DNA from: Brevundimonas sp. | GTDB lineage: Bacteria; Pseudomonadota; Alphaproteobacteria; Caulobacterales; Caulobacteraceae | Length of the DNA stretch: 6,062 nucleotides | Reading direction: 5' to 3' | NCBI GenBank assembly: GCA_020253595.1 | Contig: JADCBH010000005.1 | Location: 1 to 6,062, forward strand | Part shown: positions 1-6,062 of the stretch, one piece after another | Position numbering within the stretch: position 1 is the first letter of the stretch | Layout of the letters: every line of letters begins with the position of its first letter | The notes under the pieces: generated by a model | The model's input: the letters and a program-made list of their open reading frames with translations, nothing else | Database searches by the model: none | Told to the model about the DNA's origin: nothing | Translations under genes and position numbers: made by a program

Positions 1-252
1 AGATCGCGGCCTTCTGCTCCTCGACCTACGGCGTGAAGTTCCCGCTGTTCGACAAGATCGAGGTCAACGGACCGGGCAGGCACCCGCTCTACGCCTGGCT
101 AACCGAACAGAAGAAGGGTTTCCTCGGCAGCCGCGACATCAAGTGGAACTTCACCAAGTTCCTGACGGACCGTGAGGGCAGGGTGGTCGCCCGCTACGCG
201 CCCCAGGTCGAACCCGAGGCCATCCGGCCCGACATCGAAAAGCTGATCCACA

Positions 253-260
<8 letters not shown>
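1..260 (+). CDS. Glutathione peroxidase family protein, C-terminal part (5' end outside window)
   Basis: The reading frame is open from the first base (first full codon at 3) to the TGA at 258-260, giving 85 visible residues. They match the C-terminal half of cysteine-type glutathione peroxidases: FCSSTYGVKFPLF near the start, then KIEVNG, HPLYAWL, and the signature IKWNFTKFL with the catalytic-tetrad Trp (visible residue 48) and Asn 49. These enzymes reduce H2O2 and lipid peroxides. The Cys at visible residue 5 aligns with the resolving Cys of 2-Cys, thioredoxin-dependent family members such as yeast Gpx3 (Cys82). This makes thioredoxin a more likely reductant than glutathione; that is an inference. 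The N-terminal peroxidatic Cys lies outside the window. An internal GTG at 33 is not the real start because homology continues upstream of it. The gene overlaps lpdA by 8 bp. Confidence 0.9.
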
Positions 261-1659
<1,399 letters not shown>

Positions 1660-1665
1660 CGGTCG

Positions 1666-1848
1666 TCAGCGTTTCTTTCCGAGCTCTGCCGCGATGTCCT
1701 TGGTCATACGGCCGACCTTGCGGTGGGCGGCCGTGATCTGGTCTCGGGTGACACCCCAGCGCTTCATCCAGTACTCCACCGCCTGGCGCTCGGAGAGGTC
1801 GAGGCGATCCTTATCGATGAAGCCGCGTTTGTCCTTCAGGCCTGCCAT
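1666..1848 (-). CDS. Small DUF3606 family protein
   Basis: This 60-aa basic protein matches the DUF3606 pattern as I recall it: a short polar N-terminus (KDKRGFIDKDRLDLSE) followed by the core EYWMKRWGVTRDQITAAHRKVG and a helical tail ending in LGKKR. Proteins of this family are small, soluble and of unknown function, and are common in alphaproteobacteria. No membrane segment, signal peptide or cysteine is present. The ATG at 1846-1848 is preceded by a good GGAGA Shine-Dalgarno 7 nt upstream, which fixes the start. The gene is convergent with lpdA, with 6 bp between the two stops. It is separated from the upstream GNAT gene by 59 bp of AT-rich DNA, so it probably has its own promoter. No function is claimed. 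Confidence 0.85.
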   Translation of the reverse strand: MAGLKDKRGFIDKDRLDLSERQAVEYWMKRWGVTRDQITAAHRKVGRMTKDIAAELGKKR

Positions 1849-1907
1849 GGGGACGTCTCCGTTTCTCGCCTAAGATATATTATGTGAAATATGAGCTATG
1901 GTGCGGC
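1849..1907 (-). promoter_or_regulatory. AT-rich intergenic island, probable promoter region of the DUF3606 gene
   Basis: Between the GNAT stop and the DUF3606 start lies a stretch (about 1871-1893) that is almost entirely A/T in an otherwise very GC-rich window. It contains a small dyad, ATATT (1877-1881) and AATAT (1888-1892) around a 6-nt centre. On the minus strand it contains CATAAT and TAATAT hexamers that could act as a -10 element. No convincing -35 box at 16-18 bp spacing was found, so exact promoter elements are not assigned. The location is right for a promoter or operator serving the downstream DUF3606 gene. Confidence 0.35.
1856..1860 (-). promoter_or_regulatory. Shine-Dalgarno GGAGA of the DUF3606 gene
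   Basis: The minus strand reads GGAGA, then a 7-nt spacer, then ATG. This is near-ideal spacing. It supports both the short reading frame being a real gene and the choice of its start. Confidence 0.6.
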
Positions 1908-1912
1908 TCATA
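1890..1912 (-). terminator. Weak hairpin at the end of the GNAT gene
   Basis: TATGAGC (1890-1896) and GCTCATA (1906-1912) form a perfect 7-bp stem with a 9-nt loop, overlapping the GNAT stop codon at 1908-1910. On the minus strand the stem is followed by TTTCACATAATATAT, which is AT-rich but not a clean U-tract. It sits where the tmk-holB operon would end. The stem is short and its loop long, so termination here is tentative; a protein-binding dyad is the alternative. Confidence 0.25.
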
Positions 1913-2339
1913 GTCTGATACGGAAATGATAGCCAAGCCGTTCAAATCCTTCTCGATCATAGAAGCGATGGGCGTCCGCTCGCACGAGCGCGGAATCCAG
2001 GTGCACCTCTGAACGTCCCTGAGCTCTGGCTTCCGCCTTCACATGGTCGACCAGCGCCTTGCCGACACCCGTCGATCGTTCGGCCTCGCTGACGACCAGA
2101 TCGTCGATCTGCAGGATACGACCGCAGTACAGCAGCTCCATAGGCCGCACGCCCGCGACTCCGACCACGTCGCCGCCGCCGCGCGTGGCAGCGAAAATCC
2201 TGAAGCCGTCGGTCGTGCGCAACCGCCGGACCGTGGCCAGAAATTCCGCCTCGCTTAGATGCGGTCTCAACTGCGCCATGACCGGCCAGGTGCGCGCCAA
2301 GCCGTTGTCGTCGATCTCCTCGATCCGCAGGACGCTCAT
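1908..2339 (-). CDS. GNAT family N-acetyltransferase
   Basis: The 143-aa product has the GNAT fold in order: an N-terminal strand and helix (1-45), central strands around FRIFAATRGG and VVGVAGVRPM (47-67), strand 4 LQIDDLVVSE (76-85), the acetyl-CoA pyrophosphate-binding motif A RSTGVGKAL (88-96, R-x-x-G-x-G), and the C-terminal HRFYDREGFERLGY (124-137). The family transfers an acetyl group from acetyl-CoA to an amine; the substrate cannot be read from the sequence. The ATG at 2337-2339 is chosen over upstream possibilities because homology starts there, it overlaps the preceding stop as ATGA, and a GAGG Shine-Dalgarno lies about 11 nt upstream (2351-2354). It is the last gene of the coupled tmk-holB operon. 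The amber codon in the preceding gene could reduce its translation or transcription by polarity. Confidence 0.9.
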   Translation of the reverse strand: MSVLRIEEIDDNGLARTWPVMAQLRPHLSEAEFLATVRRLRTTDGFRIFAATRGGGDVVGVAGVRPMELLYCGRILQIDDLVVSEAERSTGVGKALVDHVKAEARAQGRSEVHLDSALVRADAHRFYDREGFERLGYHFRIRL

Positions 2340-3148
2340 CGGGGCTCTAGCCTCAGGGTCGCGGACCACCCATCGTACGCAACCTCGACGCCTGCCGGGA
2401 CAAGGGCCGCCAGCGCGCTGTAATCCAGATCGATATGCAGATTGGTCAGCACGGCGCGCCCGACATCGGCCGCTGTGATCCACGCCAGCGCCTGGTCGAC
2501 GTTGGCGTGCGTGGGATGCCGGGTCCAGCGCAAGGCGTCGATGATCCAGAGCGCCGACCCGCGCACGGTTTCGATTGCCGCGTCATCGAGATCCGAGATG
2601 TCGCTCGAATAGCTGATCGGCCCAAGTCGATAGCCGACCGACCGGATCGGACCGTGCGCCTAGTCGAACGTCCGGACCGGTATGGCACCGCCAGGACCGT
2701 CCAGGCTCCAGTCCACGCCATGCGGCGGTAGATCGTGCGCCTCGACGATGGCGGGATAACCTTCCTTGGACTCGAAGATGTAGTCGAAACGCGTTGTAAG
2801 TGCTGACTTTGTTGCCCCATCCATCCAGGCCGGAACCCGCTTTCGCCTGCGCAGCGCGAAGACGCGCAGATCGTCGATCCCGTGGGTCTGATCGGCGTGG
2901 TCGTGGGTATAGAGCACCGCGTCCACCCGGCTCGCCCCGGCCGCCAGCATCTGCTCGCGCAGGTCCGGCGAGGTGTCGATCAACACCGCCGTTTCACCGT
3001 CCGGGCCGCGGCGGCGCGCCAGCATGGAACATCGCATGCGACGGTTCTTCGGCTCGGCCGGATCGCACGCGCCCCAGTCGCCATCGCCGCGCGGCACGCC
3101 GCCCGAGGAGCCACAGCCCAGGATCGTGACCTCCAGTTCGCCGCTCAC
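2336..3148 (-). pseudogene. PhnP-like MBL-fold metallo-hydrolase, interrupted by an in-frame amber codon
   Basis: The frame from GTG at 3146-3148 to TGA at 2336-2338 is 270 codons, normal for this family, but codon 163 (2660-2662) is TAG. Before it: the beta-lactamase-fold start VTILGCGSSGGVPRGDG (7-23) and the metal motif YTHDHADQTHGIDDLR (80-95; H82, H84, D86). After it, in the same frame and equally family-like: AHGPIR (164-169, H165), YSSDISDL (D183), DALRWTRHPTHAN (204-216) and TNLHIDLDY (235-243, H238). Related proteins, from recall, read about TF(D/E)QAHGPIR here, so CAG (Gln) to TAG is the simplest change. The 162-aa truncated product would lack later metal ligands and is probably inactive. 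PhnP-type enzymes are phosphodiesterases; the substrate of this operon-linked branch is unknown. It overlaps the TatD gene (GTGA) and the GNAT gene (ATGA). Confidence 0.85.
2660..2662 (-). other. In-frame TAG (amber) codon within the MBL-fold gene
   Basis: On the minus strand the codons read GTC CGG ACG TTC GAC TAG GCG CAC GGT CCG (V R T F D stop A H G P). There is no shift of frame: the same frame encodes conserved family sequence on both sides. One base change (CAG to TAG) explains it, directly before a predicted metal-binding His. Confidence 0.9.
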
Positions 3149-3933
3149 ACGCCCTCCGGCCGAGGAATGCGGTCGAACAGGGCGAAGAAAGCGTCCGTCG
3201 TCCGCGCCTCCGCCTCCTCCCGGCTCCAGCCCCGGATGTCGGCCAGGGCCTGCAGCACATGGCCGATGTAGGCCGGCTCGTTTCGACGTCCCCGATGCGG
3301 CACGGGTGCCAGATACGGACAGTCGGTCTCGACGATGATGCGATCGCCCGGCATAGAGCGAATGACGGCTCGCACATCCTCGGCGGCCTTGAAGGTGGCG
3401 ATTCCGGACACCGAGAACCAGGCCCCAAGTTCTGTTGCAATTTCCGCCAGTTCTGCACCACTGGTGTAGCAGTGCATGAGAAAACGGAACTGTCCCTCAG
3501 CCATCTCCTCGGTCAGGATCGCACTCATGCGGTCGTCGGCCTCGCGGGTATGGACCACCAGCGGCAATCCGGTCTGGCGAGCGGCGCCGATGTGGGCCCG
3601 AAACACCTGCTCCTGCTGATCCCGTGGGCTGAGATCATAATGGAAATCGAGGCCGCACTCGCCGATACCAACCACGCGCGGGCGTTCTGACAAGGCGATC
3701 AAGTGCTCGGGCGTGATGGCCAGATGATCCTTGGCCTCATGCGGATGGACCCCAACGGTGCACCAGATGTCGAAATGGCTCATGGCCAGGCCATGGGTCG
3801 CTTCAAAGGTCGAGAGCTTGTCGGAGATCTCGACCATCATCCCAACGCCCGCCTCGCGTGCCCGGGTTATAACGGCGTCGCGGTCCTCGTCGAACTGCGG
3901 CGCGTGCAGGTTCACATGGCTGTCGATCAGCAT
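3145..3933 (-). CDS. TatD-family metal-dependent hydrolase (YcfH type)
   Basis: The 262-aa product is a TIM-barrel amidohydrolase-fold protein of the TatD family, whose characterised members are metal-dependent DNases. Metal-site residues visible are E92 in GIGECGLDFHY, H128 in VVHTRE, H154 in LMHCYTS and D204 in ETDCPYLAP; GVHPHEAK (61-68) is also typical. The N-terminal motif, usually HxH as in DSHCHLD, reads DSHVNLH here, with H6 kept and Asn at position 8. The start ATG (3931-3933) overlaps the holB stop by one base (TGATG); upstream in-frame sequence lies within holB and is not TatD-like. Linkage to tmk and holB matches the E. coli tmk-holB-ycfH order, so the YcfH branch is likely. The cell role of this branch is not firmly known; a nuclease in DNA repair or turnover is plausible. 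Confidence 0.93.
   Translation of the reverse strand: MLIDSHVNLHAPQFDEDRDAVITRAREAGVGMMVEISDKLSTFEATHGLAMSHFDIWCTVGVHPHEAKDHLAITPEHLIALSERPRVVGIGECGLDFHYDLSPRDQQEQVFRAHIGAARQTGLPLVVHTREADDRMSAILTEEMAEGQFRFLMHCYTSGAELAEIATELGAWFSVSGIATFKAAEDVRAVIRSMPGDRIIVETDCPYLAPVPHRGRRNEPAYIGHVLQALADIRGWSREEAEARTTDAFFALFDRIPRPEGV
3152..3157 (-). promoter_or_regulatory. Shine-Dalgarno GGAGGG of the MBL-fold gene
   Basis: The minus strand carries GGAGGG 3 nt (GGAGG 4 nt) before the GTG start. It lies inside the last codons of the TatD gene. The spacing is short, but the match is strong and supports the GTG that overlaps the TatD stop. Confidence 0.45.
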
Positions 3934-4916
3934 CAGGCGGCCCTGTCGCGCGTTCGCTTCAGGTCCGCAAGCGCGGCGGCCAGCAAGTCGGCGCGATCCA
4001 GGTTCACGGCCGCAGCCCGTTCCGGCAGGTCCGTCAGCCGCCCCCACAACTCGGCCCAGGGTTCTCCCCTGCCCTCTGCGCCTGACGCCAGCGCCCGGTC
4101 ACGGACGGCGGCCGCCAGCCGATCCATCAAGGCCTCGAACCGGGCCTGTCCTCCCGCACCCCTGAAGCCATCGGCGACCGACAGGGCCTCGGCCGCATCG
4201 ATCATCCCCTCATCGACCCACCGATGAGCCAGGGCATCGAGCGCCAGACTCGTACCGGAGGCCAGGGCCAGGGCCGCACCGGGTGACCCGCGCGCCATAT
4301 CGGCGATCCGGTCGGCCTCGGCCGCATCCAGTTCGGTTTGTCGTATGATCAGCCGGGCGATCTCGTTCCGCTCCAACGCCGCAAAGATCAACCGCCGACA
4401 CCGCGACCGGATGGTGGCCAGCAGCCGGCCCGGGGCATGGGTCACAAGGAACAGGACGCCACGCTCCGGCGGTTCCTCAAGAACCTTGAGCAAGGCATTG
4501 GCTGCATTGACATTCAGGTCGTCCGCTGCATCGACGATGGCCACACGATAGGGGGATTGGGAGGGGCTCTTGGAGAAGAACTCCGGCAGGTCGCGCGCCT
4601 GATCCACCGAGATCGATTTCTTGGTCTTTCCCCCCTCCACCAGCCGCTCCAGCACGAGCAGGTCGGGATGGGCCTGGGCCGAAATCAGCTGGCTGACCGT
4701 GTCGGTCGGTGCCGCGCCCAAGGGGCCGCGCGAACTGTCATGTCGCGCCCCCAGCAGCGTCCGCGCCGCGCGATAGGCGAAGGTCGCCTTGCCGATGCCT
4801 TCGGGCCCGCACAACAGCCAAGCGTGGTGCAGCCGTCCTCGCTCCCGCGCATCGATAAAGGCGCGCTCTGCGGCCTCGGACGGCACGAGGTCGAAGCGGT
4901 CGCGGGGATGGCTCAC
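3933..4916 (-). CDS. holB: DNA polymerase III subunit delta' (clamp loader)
   Basis: The 327-aa product is the delta' subunit of the clamp-loader complex, which works with delta and tau/gamma to load the beta sliding clamp on DNA. It shows the AAA+ layout: N-terminal HHAWLLCGPEGIGKATFAYR with a Walker-A-like GPEGIGKA (37-44), AHPDLLVLE (82-90), a sensor/Walker-B-like region YRVAIVDAADDLNVNAANALLKVLEEPP (123-150, described by position), and the SRC motif S171-R172-C173 in TIRSRCRRL. The helical C-terminal collar follows. The zinc-binding cysteines of E. coli delta' are absent; the only cysteines are C36 and C173. The GTG at 4914-4916 is chosen because it overlaps the tmk stop as GTGA and has GGAG about 10 nt upstream. 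A longer in-frame extension into tmk is not delta'-like. Confidence 0.95.
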   Translation of the reverse strand: MSHPRDRFDLVPSEAAERAFIDARERGRLHHAWLLCGPEGIGKATFAYRAARTLLGARHDSSRGPLGAAPTDTVSQLISAQAHPDLLVLERLVEGGKTKKSISVDQARDLPEFFSKSPSQSPYRVAIVDAADDLNVNAANALLKVLEEPPERGVLFLVTHAPGRLLATIRSRCRRLIFAALERNEIARLIIRQTELDAAEADRIADMARGSPGAALALASGTSLALDALAHRWVDEGMIDAAEALSVADGFRGAGGQARFEALMDRLAAAVRDRALASGAEGRGEPWAELWGRLTDLPERAAAVNLDRADLLAAALADLKRTRDRAA

Positions 4917-5536
4917 AACATGGGCTCCACCGCCGCCCAGACCCTTTCGGCCACAGCATCGGGCTCGCCGCTCGCGTCGATCAGGCGACATCGAAGCGGA
5001 TTGGCCTCGGCCACGGCCCGGAAACCCTCGCGCAACCTGGCGTGAAACGCCGCGCCCTTGCTCTCGAACCGGGTCTCGGCGGCGCTGCGTCCCATCGCGC
5101 GTTCAAGGCCGACCTCGAAGGGCAGATCGAACACAAGCGTCAGGTCTGGCTGATGATCCCCGACCACGCCGCGCTCGATGGCCGAGACGAGGTCCAGATC
5201 AACGCCCCCGGCCAGACCCTGATAGACCCGGCTGGAGTCAGCGAACCGGTCACAGACGACCCATTGTCCGGCGTCCAGCGCCGGGACGATCGTCCGCTCC
5301 AGATGATCTGACCGCGATGCATACATCAGAAGCACTTCCGTCCGCGCCGACCAGCGCTCGGCCGCGCCAGAGACGACCAGCGCCCGAATGTCCTCGGCGC
5401 CGGGTGATCCTCCGGGCTCACGGGTTCGAACGACATCGAGTCCCCGCTGCGACAGGCGCTCGACCAGTCGCGCGGCCTGGGTGGACTTGCCCGTCCCCTC
5501 CCCGCCTTCGAATGTGATGAATCTTCCGCGCGTCAC
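4913..5536 (-). CDS. tmk: Thymidylate kinase (dTMP kinase)
   Basis: The 207-aa protein phosphorylates dTMP to dTDP with ATP in dTTP synthesis. Motifs are complete: P-loop FEGGEGTGKST (9-19), REPGGSP (39-45), CDRFADSSRVYQG (95-107, DR(F/Y) motif), DLTLVFDLP (131-139) and a LID segment with R150 and R156. The first codon is GTG (5534-5536); no other in-frame start lies between it and the rlpA stop, and FITFEGGEG begins five residues in, as expected. No Shine-Dalgarno is found at normal distance: a GGAGG occurs about 23 nt upstream. The 60-bp gap to rlpA (5537-5596) is GC-rich with small dyads such as CCGCG-CGG-CGCGG, but no U-tract and no recognisable gene. It overlaps holB by 4 bp. Confidence 0.97.
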   Translation of the reverse strand: MTRGRFITFEGGEGTGKSTQAARLVERLSQRGLDVVRTREPGGSPGAEDIRALVVSGAAERWSARTEVLLMYASRSDHLERTIVPALDAGQWVVCDRFADSSRVYQGLAGGVDLDLVSAIERGVVGDHQPDLTLVFDLPFEVGLERAMGRSAAETRFESKGAAFHARLREGFRAVAEANPLRCRLIDASGEPDAVAERVWAAVEPML

Positions 5537-5596
5537 GGCGGCACAATGGCGGTCCCCAGCCTCCGGGCCAAGGCCGCGCCGCGCGGAAAGTGGGGA

Positions 5597-6062
5597 TCAG
5601 CCCGACGGAATCAGCTGGGCCGAGGAATAGCCGCGCGAGATCGTCTCCTGCCGCGCCTGTTCGGCAGCATTGGCATCGGGCCAGGGGCCGCTGATGACCC
5701 TGAACATCGCGCCATTCGTCGCCGCCTGAACCTGAGCCGGACCGCCGAGCCGCTCAGCCGTTTCTCGCGCGGCCTGCGCGTTCGGGAAGGCCGCCACCTC
5801 GATCCAGTAGGTCTGGCGGGGTGACGCAGTGGGTGGTGGCGATGCGACGACCGGGGGCGCGGCCTCCGCGACCTGCAGCCTCTGCACACTGCTCAGACGC
5901 GGCGCGCGGCCCAGATAGCGCACCCGGACCTCGCCCACCCCACGGTTCAGCATGTCCAGCGCCTCGGCCGCCCCGCGCGACAGGTCGATGATGCGTCCGT
6001 CCACGAACGGCCCCCGATCGTTGACGCGCAGCACGACGCGCCGACCGTTGGCAAGGTTGGTG
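5597..6062 (-). CDS. rlpA: RlpA-type septal ring lytic transglycosylase with SPOR domain (5' end outside window)
   Basis: The C-terminal 154 residues are visible; the frame is open to the window edge. Residues 1-50 are the end of a double-psi beta-barrel domain with the RlpA signature RVNDRGPFVDGRIIDLS (12-28); D15 corresponds to the conserved Asp of the RlpA active site. A Pro/Ala/Val-rich linker (about 53-82) leads to a SPOR domain, TYWIEVAAFPNAQ to the C-terminus SSAQLIPSG (84-154), which binds denuded peptidoglycan at division sites. RlpA proteins are outer-membrane or periplasmic lipoproteins that cleave glycan strands without stem peptides and help daughter-cell separation. The signal peptide or lipobox would lie outside the window. 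It runs in the same direction as tmk, 60 bp upstream, and may share its transcript. Confidence 0.93.
   Translation of the reverse strand, partial: TNLANGRRVVLRVNDRGPFVDGRIIDLSRGAAEALDMLNRGVGEVRVRYLGRAPRLSSVQRLQVAEAAPPVVASPPPTASPRQTYWIEVAAFPNAQAARETAERLGGPAQVQAATNGAMFRVISGPWPDANAAEQARQETISRGYSSAQLIPSG

Noticed and set aside
1861..1920. CtrA-type (TTAA-N7-TTAA) or LexA-type (GTTC-N7-GTTC) operator in the AT-rich gap
   Set aside because: Neither half-site pattern is present on either strand.
2340..2483. N-terminal extension of the GNAT protein (48 extra residues)
   Set aside because: It lies within the end of the MBL gene, is Arg/Gly-rich, and the ATGA overlap plus the start of homology support the ATG at 2339.
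2446..2820. Frameshift as the explanation for the interrupted MBL gene
   Set aside because: The sequences before and after the break are in the same frame (813 bp from GTG to final stop is a multiple of 3), so a single nonsense codon suffices.
3703..4227. Plus-strand reading frames opposite the TatD and holB genes
   Set aside because: Mirror frames of well-supported minus-strand genes; composition is not protein-like.
4338..5045. Long plus-strand reading frame (235 codons) opposite holB
   Set aside because: It is antisense to a clear delta' gene, its translation is low-complexity Arg/Gly/Gln-rich, and no domain is recognisable; typical of GC-rich DNA.
4789..5517. Plus-strand reading frame (242 codons) opposite tmk and the start of holB
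   Set aside because: The translation is Pro/Arg/Ser-rich with no family resemblance, and tmk on the other strand is unambiguous.
5537..5596. Possible terminator, small RNA or gene remnant in the rlpA-tmk gap
   Set aside because: Only short GC-rich dyads without a U-tract are present, and no protein fragment could be recognised in 60 bp.

Overview
The window is GC-rich and almost completely packed with genes. It looks chromosomal and most like an alphaproteobacterium of the Caulobacteraceae, with Brevundimonas-like as the best guess. This rests on the codon bias, the protein sequences and a tmk-holB-TatD-metallohydrolase cluster of the alphaproteobacterial kind. The assignment is from recall, not from a search.

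Left part, plus strand (1-1659): the C-terminal 85 codons of a cysteine-type glutathione peroxidase overlap by 8 bp the start of a complete dihydrolipoyl dehydrogenase gene (lpdA). Both are redox enzymes and are probably co-transcribed.

Middle and right part, minus strand (6062 down to 1666): read in the direction of transcription, this holds the 3' end of rlpA (septal-ring peptidoglycan protein with DPBB and SPOR domains), tmk (thymidylate kinase), holB (DNA polymerase III delta'), a TatD-family metal-dependent hydrolase, a PhnP-like MBL-fold hydrolase, a GNAT acetyltransferase, and a separate 60-aa DUF3606 protein. From tmk to the GNAT gene every junction is a 1-4 bp stop/start overlap (GTGA, TGATG, GTGA, ATGA), so these five genes form one translationally coupled operon. 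The only clear non-coding gaps on this strand are 60 bp before tmk and 59 bp of AT-rich DNA before the DUF3606 gene. lpdA and the DUF3606 gene converge with 6 bp between their stop codons.

The main anomaly is an in-frame amber codon (TAG, 2660-2662) inside the MBL-fold gene. The frame is otherwise intact for 270 codons on both sides, and family sequence suggests Gln (CAG) at that position. The stop removes the second half of the metal site, so this copy is a single-base pseudogene, a recoded gene or a sequencing error. A second oddity is that the TatD protein has HxN where the family normally has the HxH metal motif. I see no mobile element, CRISPR array, tRNA or rRNA, and no sign of a new multi-gene system; most of the window is core housekeeping.
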